Positions 7,098 through 14,837 of a DNA stretch of 64,000 nt are shown here, one piece after another; positions within the stretch are counted from its first letter, which is position 1, and each line of letters opens with the position of its first letter. The stretch covers positions 2,294,001 to 2,358,000 of the forward strand of contig NZ_JACIBV010000001.1 in the NCBI RefSeq assembly GCF_014195505.1, read 5' to 3'. The notes below the pieces were generated by a model, which saw nothing but the letters and a program-made list of their open reading frames with translations, had not been told where the DNA came from and did not search any database. This DNA is from Nonomuraea dietziae. GTDB taxonomy: Bacteria; Actinomycetota; Actinomycetes; Streptosporangiales; Streptosporangiaceae. The position numbers and the translations under genes were made by a program.

Positions 7098-9558
7098 GAG
7101 CGACCCCCAAGATCATCTCCACCGTTCGGACGGCGGGCGCTGCCCTGCCCTCGTCCACCTGCCGCCGTCTGCCCTCCTCCTCGCCGCCGGAGGCCCGCAC
7201 CCGCTGGCCGATCGCGCGCCTCTCCGGAGCCTCGAACCTGCTGAAGGTACGGCGCAGCAGCGGGAGCACGCCGGTGAACTCCTCGGGTGTCAGTCCGGTC
7301 AGCCAGTCGTCGACCAGGGTGAGCAGGCGGGAGTCGTGCACGAGCAGCAGGCCCTTGCCCGCCATGAACCCCTCCACCCATGCGGCGGCCCTGGCGGGGG
7401 GATTGCCCCTGGACATCGACCTCGCCATGCGCTCGCCCGCGCCCGAGGGGGTGAGCTCGCCGGCGTCGAGCAGGAGGCGGACCAGGCGGCCTTCGATGAG
7501 GGCGTGCAGGCGTGGGCGGTCGCACACGGCCCGCAGCGTGGCGAGCCACCGCTCGCGCGCCGCCACCCGCCCACGCCCCGTAGGGGCCTCCGCGTCGGGC
7601 GCGCCCGGCTGAGGGGGCGATCCCGGCTGCCTGTCCCCACCATCAGCCGGCGACTGCCCCCCAGGGCCTGAGGACGCGGGGTTGCCGGGGGGTGGGGTCA
7701 GGAGGGCGACGGCGGCGTGGACGGCCTCGAGCTGTCCGACCAGTCCCGCCGCGGCCTCGTCGGAGATCCCCGTGACCGCCGCCGGCAGCCCGGCGCGGAT
7801 GCGGTCGAGCATCGACTCCGCGATCGCCTCGAGCCCGTCGGCCGGGGTTCCCCGCACGTCCCCGTAGCGCTGGGCACGCACCATCGAGGGAAGGGCCGCC
7901 ATGAGGTGGGTGACGTCGGTGTCGAGGGCCGCTCTGTCCGACAGCGCCGCCAGCACCTGCGGCAGCGCCCCGCCCAGATCGGCCAGCAGGCACCGCTCCA
8001 CCAGCCCGGCCAGCTCCGCCAGCGACACCGCCGGCTCCGGCGCCGTGCCGCCGAAGGCCGCGCCGCCGGGGGTCGCGCCGCCGGGGGTCGCGCCGCCGGG
8101 GGTCGCGCCGGGAACCCCGTGCGCGCTGGGGCGAGCCGCGCCCCCCGGCCGGGGACGCCCTCGGGCTGCCGATCCTGGAGACCCGTGGGCAGCCGCGCCA
8201 CCGGGGCCGGAAGGGGCGGAGGCGCCGCGGGCCAGGGCGCGGGCGCGCTGGGTGGCGGCGGACTCCACGGTGGTGCCGAGGGCGGCCGACTCGATCAGCA
8301 CGAGGTCGTACTCGGGACGCCACGCCAGATGCCACACCTCCCTGAACGTCCCCCTCCCCCGCGCCTCGCCCGGCCTGCCCCACTCGACCCCGAGCAGCCG
8401 CAGCCGGTGCAGCAGCCGGCTGCGCGTCAGGTCGAGCGGCTTGCGCAGGTCGAGGTCGAGCTCCCGCTCCAGCGCCTCCATCCCGAGCTTCGCCCTGCGC
8501 TGCTGCTCGCGCAGGTCGCGTTGCAGCGGCACCATCGGGGTGCGCGGGCTGACCGAGCCGAGCCTGTCGCCCACCACCAACCGCCGCTGGACCAGCCGCA
8601 CGAGGAGCTCGTCGCCGTCGCACAGCACCGCGCGCACCGCCTCGGTGACCTCGCCCAGCCCGGCGAGGGGCCGCCCGCGCAGCGCCGCGAGGGTCTCCGC
8701 CAGCCGTACGGCCTCGATGACGTGGGCGGGGGAGACGGCCGTGCCCTCCTGCCTGAGGGCCGCCGCCGCGGAGGTGAGCCAGCGTTCGACGGGCCGGTCG
8801 GGCGCGGTGAACAGGTGGTGGTACCAGCCGGGCGAGGTGACACCCGCGCCGTAGCCGCTGTGGGAGGCGAGCCTGCCGTACGTCCACGGCACCCAGGTCA
8901 GCTCGGCCTTGACCTTGGGCAGCCCGCGCAGCAGCGCGTTGTCGGCGGTCGCGGACGGCAGCGCGCCGGTGAGCGCGGGGACGTGCCAGGCCCCGCACAC
9001 CATCGCGACGCGCTCGAAGCCCTCCTTCAGCGCCGCCCTCAGACAGCGGCGCATGTGGGCCTCGCGGCGCGCCTCGTGCGGGCCCGGCTGGTGGCCCTCC
9101 CGCACGGCCGCCATGGCCTCGGCGATCGTCTGGAAGGGGGTGTCGCCCCTGTGCTCGACGACGTCCTCCCACCAGCGCTCGGGGTCGTCGTATCCGGCGG
9201 CCGCCGCCAGCTCGCCGAGGGGGTCGGCGTGCGCGGTGCCGCCGCCGTCCGTGGCCAGCGTGTGCACCGCGGGCAGGTCGACGAAGCGCACGGGGACGCC
9301 TTCGGCCGTGCCGTACAGGATGGCCTGCCATTCGGGCGAGAAGAGCGCGAACGGCCAGAAGGCCGAGCGCGTCGTGCCGGGCACGTGGGCGAGCAGCGCG
9401 ACCGGCGGCTCCATCTCGGGCGCGAGCGCGATCAGCGGGTCGGCCTCGGGCGGGCCCTCGATGAGGATCGCGTCGGGGCGCAGGCGCGCGAGCTCGGCGC
9501 GGACGGCCCGCGCCGAGCCCGGCCCGTGGTGCCTGACCCCGAGGACGGTGACGCTCAC
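7090..9558 (-). CDS. DUF5682 family protein
   Basis: 822 residues. The N-terminus MSVTVLGVRHHGPGSARAV followed by LRPDAILIEGPPEAD is the signature of DUF5682, a family found almost only beside MoxR ATPase and VWA genes and distantly like the TraB/ChaN fold (HHGPGS and EGP motifs). The central part contains charged helices; residues around 480-500 are a Gly/Pro/Ala linker with a TPGGA repeat encoded by a 15-bp tandem repeat. The C-terminal 250 residues are helical. GTG 9558 has GGAGGTGTC directly upstream, 28 bp after the MoxR stop. Biochemical role unknown; an enzymatic activity on a small molecule or peptide has been suggested for TraB-like folds, but nothing here proves it. Confidence 0.85.
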   Translation of the reverse strand: MSVTVLGVRHHGPGSARAVRAELARLRPDAILIEGPPEADPLIALAPEMEPPVALLAHVPGTTRSAFWPFALFSPEWQAILYGTAEGVPVRFVDLPAVHTLATDGGGTAHADPLGELAAAAGYDDPERWWEDVVEHRGDTPFQTIAEAMAAVREGHQPGPHEARREAHMRRCLRAALKEGFERVAMVCGAWHVPALTGALPSATADNALLRGLPKVKAELTWVPWTYGRLASHSGYGAGVTSPGWYHHLFTAPDRPVERWLTSAAAALRQEGTAVSPAHVIEAVRLAETLAALRGRPLAGLGEVTEAVRAVLCDGDELLVRLVQRRLVVGDRLGSVSPRTPMVPLQRDLREQQRRAKLGMEALERELDLDLRKPLDLTRSRLLHRLRLLGVEWGRPGEARGRGTFREVWHLAWRPEYDLVLIESAALGTTVESAATQRARALARGASAPSGPGGAAAHGSPGSAARGRPRPGGAARPSAHGVPGATPGGATPGGATPGGAAFGGTAPEPAVSLAELAGLVERCLLADLGGALPQVLAALSDRAALDTDVTHLMAALPSMVRAQRYGDVRGTPADGLEAIAESMLDRIRAGLPAAVTGISDEAAAGLVGQLEAVHAAVALLTPPPGNPASSGPGGQSPADGGDRQPGSPPQPGAPDAEAPTGRGRVAARERWLATLRAVCDRPRLHALIEGRLVRLLLDAGELTPSGAGERMARSMSRGNPPARAAAWVEGFMAGKGLLLVHDSRLLTLVDDWLTGLTPEEFTGVLPLLRRTFSRFEAPERRAIGQRVRASGGEEEGRRRQVDEGRAAPAVRTVEMILGVARG
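8060..8104. repeat. Three perfect 15-bp tandem repeats inside the DUF5682 gene
   Basis: The unit GCGCCGCCGGGGGTC occurs three times head to tail (8060-8074, 8075-8089, 8090-8104) and begins a fourth copy. The length is a multiple of three, so the frame is kept; it encodes the flexible TPGGA linker repeats. Copy number could vary between strains. Confidence 0.9.
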
Positions 9559-9586
9559 GACACCTCCGAGCAGCCGCCTCGCGGCA

Positions 9587-10654
9587 TCAGGAGACCTCCC
9601 TGCAGGCGCGGTAGAAGTCGCGCCAGTCTTCGCGCTCGCGCACGACGGTCTCGAGGTACTCGCGCCACACCACCTGGTCGGAGACCGGCTCCTGCACGAC
9701 CGCGCCGACGATGCCCGCCGCCACGTCGGCCGCCCTGAGCACCCCGTCGCCGAAGTGGGCGGCCAGGGCCAGGCCGTTGGTCAGCACGGAGATGGCCTCG
9801 GCGGTGGACAGGGTGCCGCTCGGCGACTTGACCTTGGTGCGCCCGTCCTCGGTGACGCCGTCGCGCAGCTCCCTGAAGACGGTGACGACCCTGCGGATCT
9901 CGGCCATCCCTGTCGTCGTCTCCGGCAGCTCGAGCGACCTGCCGAGCTGGGCGACGCGCCGAGTGACGATGTCGACCTCCTCCTCGGCGGTGGCCGGCAC
10001 GGGGAGCACGACGGTGTTGAAGCGCCGCCGCAGCGCGCTGGACAGCTCGTTGACGCCCCTGTCACGGTCGTTGGCGGTGGCGATGATGTTGAAGCCGCGC
10101 CGCGCCTGCACCTCCTCGTTGAGCTCGGGGATCGGCAGCGTCTTCTCCGACAGCGCGGTGATCAGCGCGTCCTGCACGTCGGAGGGCATGCGGGTCAGCT
10201 CCTCCACCCGCGCGATCCTGCCCTCGGCCATGGCCCGCATGACGGGCGAGGGCGTCAGCGCCGCCCGCGAGGGCCCTTCGGCCAGGAGCCTGGCGTAGTT
10301 CCAGCCGTAGCGGATCGCCTCCTCGGCGGTGCCCGCCGTGCCCTGCACCAGAAGGGTGGAGTCGCCGCTGATGGCGGCGGCCAGGTGCTCCGACAGCCAG
10401 GTCTTGGCGGTGCCCGGCACGCCGAGCAGCAGCAGCGCGCGGTCGGTGGCCAGCGTGGCGACGGCGACCTCGACGATGCGCCTGGCGCCGACGTACTTCG
10501 GGCTGATCCGGTCGCCGTCGCCCAGCAGGTAGGTCGTGACCGCCCACGGCGACAGCTTCCAGCCCGGTGGCCTGACCCTGTCGTCCTCCTTGGCGAGCAG
10601 GGCCAGTTCCTCGGCGTGGTCGTCTTCGGCGTGCGGCCGCAGCACGGTGGTCAA
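9587..10654 (-). CDS. MoxR-type AAA+ ATPase (YehL-like)
   Basis: 355 residues. Walker A is GVPGTAKT (78-85). The usual Walker B acid pair is represented by IARVEELTRMPSDVQDALI. Sensor 1 is IIATANDRD, followed by the arginine-rich SSALRRRF of MoxR proteins. It is the ATPase of the cluster and would form a hexamer that remodels a client with the help of the VWA protein. The start is TTG 10654, overlapping the DUF5691 stop (TTGA); an in-frame GTG lies three codons downstream. Second-to-third position in the operon, before DUF5682. Cytosolic; no membrane segment. Confidence 0.92.
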   Translation of the reverse strand: MTTVLRPHAEDDHAEELALLAKEDDRVRPPGWKLSPWAVTTYLLGDGDRISPKYVGARRIVEVAVATLATDRALLLLGVPGTAKTWLSEHLAAAISGDSTLLVQGTAGTAEEAIRYGWNYARLLAEGPSRAALTPSPVMRAMAEGRIARVEELTRMPSDVQDALITALSEKTLPIPELNEEVQARRGFNIIATANDRDRGVNELSSALRRRFNTVVLPVPATAEEEVDIVTRRVAQLGRSLELPETTTGMAEIRRVVTVFRELRDGVTEDGRTKVKSPSGTLSTAEAISVLTNGLALAAHFGDGVLRAADVAAGIVGAVVQEPVSDQVVWREYLETVVREREDWRDFYRACREVS

Positions 10655-11973
10655 CGCAGCTCCTTCATCATGTTGGCGCGAAAGCGCAGCAGGCCGGGGA
10701 CCTCTCCGACGCCCTCGGCGAGGAAGTGCAGGGCGGGGTCGATCCGCTCACCCGCCATCGCCGACAGCTCACTCAGGTTCCACGGCTGGGTCACCGCCAC
10801 CTGCCTGATCTTGCTCAGCACGGCCTGGGCGAGCCCCTGCCGCCACGGGGTCGCGGCCCCGCCCAAAACCATGATCATCTGTCCGTCGACGCCGTGCCTG
10901 CGCACGAAGTCGGCGGCCACCTCGTCCTGGTCGACCGGCGGGAGGACGGCCAGCAGGTCGGCGAGCGGGTCCCACGCGAACAGCGCTCTGGCCCACTCGG
11001 GATCGCGCTGCAGCACCGCGGCCCGCACCCACCCCGAGCGCACCTCACGAGCCCACTCGGGGATCTTCGAGCTGAGCAGCGCGGTGCTCCACTCGCGTAG
11101 CGGCGCCCGCGAGACCACCTGCTGCAGCCACCAGGCGCGCTCCCCCGTGCCTCTCGGCGGCCTGGCCCTGATGCCGTCGCGCTCCATGGCCCTGTCGCAG
11201 GCGGCGGGCGGCTCGACCACGAGCGTCGTGCCCTCGACCCTGAGGCAGCGCGCGGCCCTGTCGGCCATCCTGGCGGCCAGGCGGGAGTCGGGCAGCCTCG
11301 TCAGCAGGTCGGCCGCCACCTGGCGCACCTCCCTGCGGCGGTCGTCGAGCGCGCTCTCGAGGAACGGCTCGTCGGCCATCGACAGCCCTTCGTCCAGCAG
11401 CGGGAGGAAGCGCGCCCTGTCGTCGGGCGTCTCCTTCTCCCACGCCTCCTCCAGCAGCACCCTGGCCGCCTCGGGATCCCTGCCCCTCAGCTCGCCGAGG
11501 TAGGCCCTGCGATCTCCCTGGCTGCCCAGCTCCCAGATCTCGCCGGTCGGCTCCTCCAGCAGGTAGGCCCATGAGGGGTTGAGCCCGGCCAGCCACCTGC
11601 CCCGCCGCCCCGCCAGCACGCCGAGGTGCGCCCTGATCGAACGGTCTCTGGCCCCCTTGTCGAGCAGCTCGGGCAGCGCCTGCGGCGGCACCCTCCGCCC
11701 GGCGGCGGCCGCCGCGGCCAGCCATTCGGGCAGCACGCGAGGGTGCTCGCCGCCGAGGATGCGCGCCAGCCTCGCGGCCGCCGCGGCCCCGACCACCTCG
11801 CGCTCCTCCTCGGGGGCGGGCGTGAGCGCCCGCGGCTCCTGCTCGGGCGCGCTCTGCCCCGCCCGCAGGCGCACCACCTCGACCGCCGCGTCGCCCAGCA
11901 GGTCTCCGTCGTACGGCCTGCGGTCCGTGCCGACCAGCGCCGCCGACACCAGCTCCTCCCATCTGCCGCTCAC
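10651..11973 (-). CDS. DUF5691 family protein
   Basis: 440 residues beginning VSGRWEELVSAALVGTDRRP, the conserved opening of DUF5691. The remainder is alpha-helical, with HEAT-like alternation of LLxxAxxxLP and ARxxLLExAW blocks, suggesting a scaffold. GTG 11973 overlaps the preceding gene's TGA by 4 bp (GTGA), and its own stop overlaps the MoxR TTG start, so it is coupled at both ends. DUF5691 is known only from MoxR/DUF5682/VWA/SWIM loci. No catalytic motif is visible. It may be the counterpart of E. coli YehM or an adaptor. Confidence 0.82.
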   Translation of the reverse strand: MSGRWEELVSAALVGTDRRPYDGDLLGDAAVEVVRLRAGQSAPEQEPRALTPAPEEEREVVGAAAAARLARILGGEHPRVLPEWLAAAAAAGRRVPPQALPELLDKGARDRSIRAHLGVLAGRRGRWLAGLNPSWAYLLEEPTGEIWELGSQGDRRAYLGELRGRDPEAARVLLEEAWEKETPDDRARFLPLLDEGLSMADEPFLESALDDRRREVRQVAADLLTRLPDSRLAARMADRAARCLRVEGTTLVVEPPAACDRAMERDGIRARPPRGTGERAWWLQQVVSRAPLREWSTALLSSKIPEWAREVRSGWVRAAVLQRDPEWARALFAWDPLADLLAVLPPVDQDEVAADFVRRHGVDGQMIMVLGGAATPWRQGLAQAVLSKIRQVAVTQPWNLSELSAMAGERIDPALHFLAEGVGEVPGLLRFRANMMKELR

Positions 11974-13049
11974 AGGATCACCGCCAGGCCTTGCTCGTCC
12001 CACGCGGTGAGCGGCACCAGGCCGCGCGGTGTCCATTCGGCGGCCACCGTCAGCGGACGCCCTCCGGACAGCGCGATCAGCCGCCAGGGGGTGGCGAGCC
12101 CGGGGTGGAGGGGGAGGCCCGCGAGCGTGCCCGCGGTGGGGAGCGCCCCCGCCAGGACCAGGGGCCACGAGTCGGTCCACGGGTCTCCCGCGAGGGCCTT
12201 CGCCACCGTGTCGAGGGCCACGCTCACCGATCCGCCGGGCGGCACCGGCGCGCTGACGCGCCGGCCCTGCTCGGGCCCCTGGAGCCGCTCGATCCGCTCG
12301 ATCCCCGTCACGGAGGAGGGCTCGTCGTGGCGGGTGGCGACCAAAGCTCGCAGGGGAGAGGCTCCCGGGTAGAAGGCGAGCGAGGCGTCGAGGAGTTCCC
12401 CGGTGACCAGCGAGTCGTCGAGCGGCAGGCCGACGGGCGCGAAGGACAGCACGAGGGCGGCCCGCCCCGTGCTCCGCCCCAGCAGCCACACCCTGCGCGC
12501 CACCAGCCGGTCGTGGGTCTCATCCCGCCGCCCGAGGACGTGCCAGAGATCGCGGACCGCGGGCCCTGCCAGCACCTTCTCTCGCGTGACGAGGTAGCCC
12601 ACCCTGGTGCGCACCGTCTGGGCGAGCTCGTCGGGCAGCTCGTCGAGCCCGCGGTGGCCCGCCGCGAGCAGGTGGAGCATCGCGATCTGGGCGAGCAGCC
12701 GCTCTGGCCAGTCGGCGGCCGAGCGCGCTTCGGCCAGCCCGCCCACCATGGCCGCCACTCCGGGCGCCTGGGCGTCGACGAGCCGCCTGGCCAGATGCTG
12801 CCACTCGCTCTCGCTCGCCGCGGCGAGACCCTTGCGCACCTGGTCGGCCAGCCACCTCTCCAGCTCCGCCAGCCCCGCCTCCACCCGCGCCCGCCTGCCC
12901 GCGCCGCCCCGCGCGCCACCGCCGACACCCTTCGAGCCGGCGCCGAAGGCCGCGACCCCGGCGGAGGAGAGGGCCGCGCCGGGAGGACCGGCCACACGGG
13001 AGACGGTGTGCGGTGCCGAGGGAGACCACCGTTCGATCACTCGCGGCAC
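11970..13049 (-). CDS. SWIM zinc-finger protein homologue lacking the SWIM motif (YehQ position)
   Basis: About 359 residues. From GLAELERWLADQVRKGL onwards it matches the body of SWIM proteins that head MoxR/DUF5691 operons (WQHLARRLVDAQAPGV, LPDELAQTVRTRVGY, VLAGPAVRDLW). These normally open with ERWSP, then a CxCx(n)CxH SWIM finger of roughly 100 residues. Here VIERWSPSAPH is followed by only a Gly/Ala/Arg-rich linker with no cysteines. Start choice: GTG 13049 (or GTG 13040); upstream in-frame codons to ATG 13136 have poor GC at third positions and look non-coding. No frame nearby encodes the missing finger, so an in-frame deletion is likely. Confidence 0.72.
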   Translation of the reverse strand: MPRVIERWSPSAPHTVSRVAGPPGAALSSAGVAAFGAGSKGVGGGARGGAGRRARVEAGLAELERWLADQVRKGLAAASESEWQHLARRLVDAQAPGVAAMVGGLAEARSAADWPERLLAQIAMLHLLAAGHRGLDELPDELAQTVRTRVGYLVTREKVLAGPAVRDLWHVLGRRDETHDRLVARRVWLLGRSTGRAALVLSFAPVGLPLDDSLVTGELLDASLAFYPGASPLRALVATRHDEPSSVTGIERIERLQGPEQGRRVSAPVPPGGSVSVALDTVAKALAGDPWTDSWPLVLAGALPTAGTLAGLPLHPGLATPWRLIALSGGRPLTVAAEWTPRGLVPLTAWDEQGLAVIL

Positions 13050-13195
13050 ACTAACGGCCCGCACCGACAATTCAAGGCCAGGCGACACATCCCCAGGAAA
13101 GCCTGAGCCGGCCGCGACAGCGCGCAAACGCGCCATAAACCGCCGGAATGCTGCCAGGCGAGAACTTCTCCCGACGAACAGCCATCTAACCCGGC

Positions 13196-13819
13196 ATGAT
13201 CACATCTTCTCTCAGGCCCCTGACGCTCACCGCGACCGCCCTGCTCGCCATGACGATCACCGCGGCGCCCGCGTCCGCGCTCACCGGCACCGCGACCGCT
13301 GACACCGCCGCCGTCACGGCCGCCTCCGGGAAGAAGGTCCACTTCCGATCCATGACCCTGACGTTCCCCTCGGGCTGGAAGGTCGTGAAGGCCGCCGGTC
13401 ACGGCGGGGACTGGGTCAGCGTGGAGCCCGCGGGCTGCGGCCCCACCTGCGCGCACGTCCAGCTGATCGGCCCCAAGGTGCTCAAGCCCGGCCCCGAGGA
13501 CTTCCTGGAGACGTACAAGACCAGCCACCCCTTCGCCCCGGGAACCGGCGTGTCGACCTGCCGCCTCACCACCGGCACGGAATACGGCGAGCGCTTCCCC
13601 GACCGCAGGCCCGTCGCCTCGGGCACCCGCAAGGTCGGGGCCGGCCACACGGCGCAGTACCGCGCCTGGCGGGGGGAGTGCTACAGCATGAAGACCGACA
13701 AGAAGACCAGGACCTTCGTCCAGCGGGAGTGGTACCTGCCCAAGGAGCGGATCCTCATCGTGGACAGCTCGGGCGTCGCGGGGCTGGACCAGATCGTGAA
13801 GGCGGCCACCTGGAAATGA
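13196..13819 (+). CDS. Secreted protein of unknown function
   Basis: 207 residues with a Sec signal peptide (SLRPLTLTATALLAM core and APASA-L cleavage region near residue 28). The mature part has four to five cysteines that could pair (GCGPTCAH, STCRL, GECYS) and several beta-strand-like segments; FRSMTLTFPSGWKVV resembles the beta-rich PsbP/lipoprotein-type fold found in many actinomycete secreted proteins. Divergent from the SWIM-like gene. No close functional family recognised. The end, IVDSSGVAGLDQIVKAATW, suits a protein measuring or binding something at the cell surface, but I assign no function. Confidence 0.75.
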   Translation: MITSSLRPLTLTATALLAMTITAAPASALTGTATADTAAVTAASGKKVHFRSMTLTFPSGWKVVKAAGHGGDWVSVEPAGCGPTCAHVQLIGPKVLKPGPEDFLETYKTSHPFAPGTGVSTCRLTTGTEYGERFPDRRPVASGTRKVGAGHTAQYRAWRGECYSMKTDKKTRTFVQREWYLPKERILIVDSSGVAGLDQIVKAATWK

Positions 13820-13859
13820 CGCGATGAGCCGACCGGCCCTGACGGAGCCCGCCCGCGCC

Positions 13860-13865
13860 TAGAAT
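13860..13865 (+). promoter_or_regulatory. -10 box TAGAAT for a leaderless cupin transcript
   Basis: TAGAAT ends 7 nt before the ATG at 13873, with no Shine-Dalgarno sequence between. This spacing puts the transcription start at or next to the start codon. Confidence 0.55.
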
Positions 13866-13872
13866 CGGCGGG

Positions 13873-14418
13873 ATGAAGCTGAAGGTCCACCCCGACGGTC
13901 CCAGCGTCGACGTCGCCGACGAGGCGGAGGCGCTGGCCAGCGACCTGCCGGGTCAGCTCGTCCTCGACGGCAACCGCTTCCTGCGCCGCGACGTCACCGG
14001 CAGGGCCGTCGCCTTCGTCGAGCGCCCGCCCATCGCCGAGGCCCTCGACCTGCTCCCCCATCCCGAGGGCGGCTGGTTCAGGCAGACGTGGAAGAGCGCG
14101 CTCACCTTCGAGCCCGACGGCTACGACGGCCCCCGAGCCACCGCCACCGGCATCTACTTCCTCCTCCAGCCCGGCGAGGAGTCCGTCCCCCACATGGTCA
14201 AGTCCGACGAGGTCTGGCTCTGGCACAGGGGCGGCCCCCTCATCCTCACCATCGGCGACGAGCGCCTCACGCTCGGCCCCCTCGTAGAGGAGGGTCAGGT
14301 GCCGCAGGCCAGGGTGCCCGCAGGGGTCTGGCAGGCCGCCCGCCCTGCGGGTGAGGAGGCGGTGCTGGTCAGCTGCGTGGTCTCCCCCGGCTTCGAGTTC
14401 GCCGACTTCACGGCCTGA
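13873..14418 (+). CDS. DUF985-type cupin (cupin_5 family)
   Basis: 181 residues. After a 50-residue N-terminal extension, LDLLPHPEGGWFRQTW opens the DUF985/cupin_5 fold, followed by TGIYFLLQPGEES, the central VWLWHRGGPL and the second cupin part LVEEGQVPQARVPAGVWQAARP and VSCVVSPGFEFADF. This single-domain beta-barrel family is structurally characterised (YML079w-like), but its substrates are unsettled; epimerase-like or metal-free ligand binding has been proposed. The N-terminal extension (KVHPDGPSVDV...) is extra relative to the usual ~140 residues. Followed 4 bp later by the DUF1801 gene, so probably co-transcribed. Confidence 0.88.
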   Translation: MKLKVHPDGPSVDVADEAEALASDLPGQLVLDGNRFLRRDVTGRAVAFVERPPIAEALDLLPHPEGGWFRQTWKSALTFEPDGYDGPRATATGIYFLLQPGEESVPHMVKSDEVWLWHRGGPLILTIGDERLTLGPLVEEGQVPQARVPAGVWQAARPAGEEAVLVSCVVSPGFEFADFTA

Positions 14419-14422
14419 GACC

Positions 14423-14770
14423 ATGACCGTCGACGACTACCTCGCAGCGGTGCCGCCCGAGCGCGCCGAGGCCATGATGCTGATCAGGCGGATGTGCCTG
14501 GAGGAGCTGACCGGCTTCACCGAGACCATCATGTACGGCATGCCCACCTACACCCGCGACGGCGTCGGGGAGGTGGCCTTCGCCAGCCAGAAGCAGTACA
14601 TCTCCATCTATCTCATGCGCACCGACGTCCGCGACGCGCACGCCGACCGTCTGGTGGGGCATGACATGGGCAAGAGCTGCCTGCGCCTGCGCCGTCCCGA
14701 CCGGCTGGACACCGACCTCGTCCGCTCCATGCTGAGGGCGACGGCCGCCGCGCGAGGTCCGGTCTGCTGA
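14423..14770 (+). CDS. DUF1801/YdhG-like small protein
   Basis: 115 residues. VDDYLAAVPPERAEAMMLIRRMC, then ETIMYGMPTYTRDGVG and FASQKQYISIYLM, are the conserved features of the DUF1801 fold (YdhG/YjbR-like, frataxin-like iron-chaperone proposals exist for Bacillus YdhG). MGKSCLRLRRPDRLD near the C-terminus matches the GKGCIRF-type motif. ATG 14423 follows the cupin stop by 4 nt. Its biochemical role in actinomycetes is not established. Confidence 0.8.
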   Translation: MTVDDYLAAVPPERAEAMMLIRRMCLEELTGFTETIMYGMPTYTRDGVGEVAFASQKQYISIYLMRTDVRDAHADRLVGHDMGKSCLRLRRPDRLDTDLVRSMLRATAAARGPVC

Positions 14771-14837
14771 GGGAGCTTCCCCGCAAGACGTGCGGAATGA
14801 TTGGCTGGCTCCAGGAAAATCCACGAGGAGGTCACCG

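Noticed and set aside
8060..8104. Tandem repeat as a CRISPR or mobile-element feature
   Set aside because: Units are 15 bp without spacers and lie in frame inside a gene.
13050..13136. Extension of the SWIM-like gene to ATG 13136
   Set aside because: Third positions are mostly A/T or mixed, unlike true genes here, and the conserved ERWSP opening is only reached at 13040-13049.
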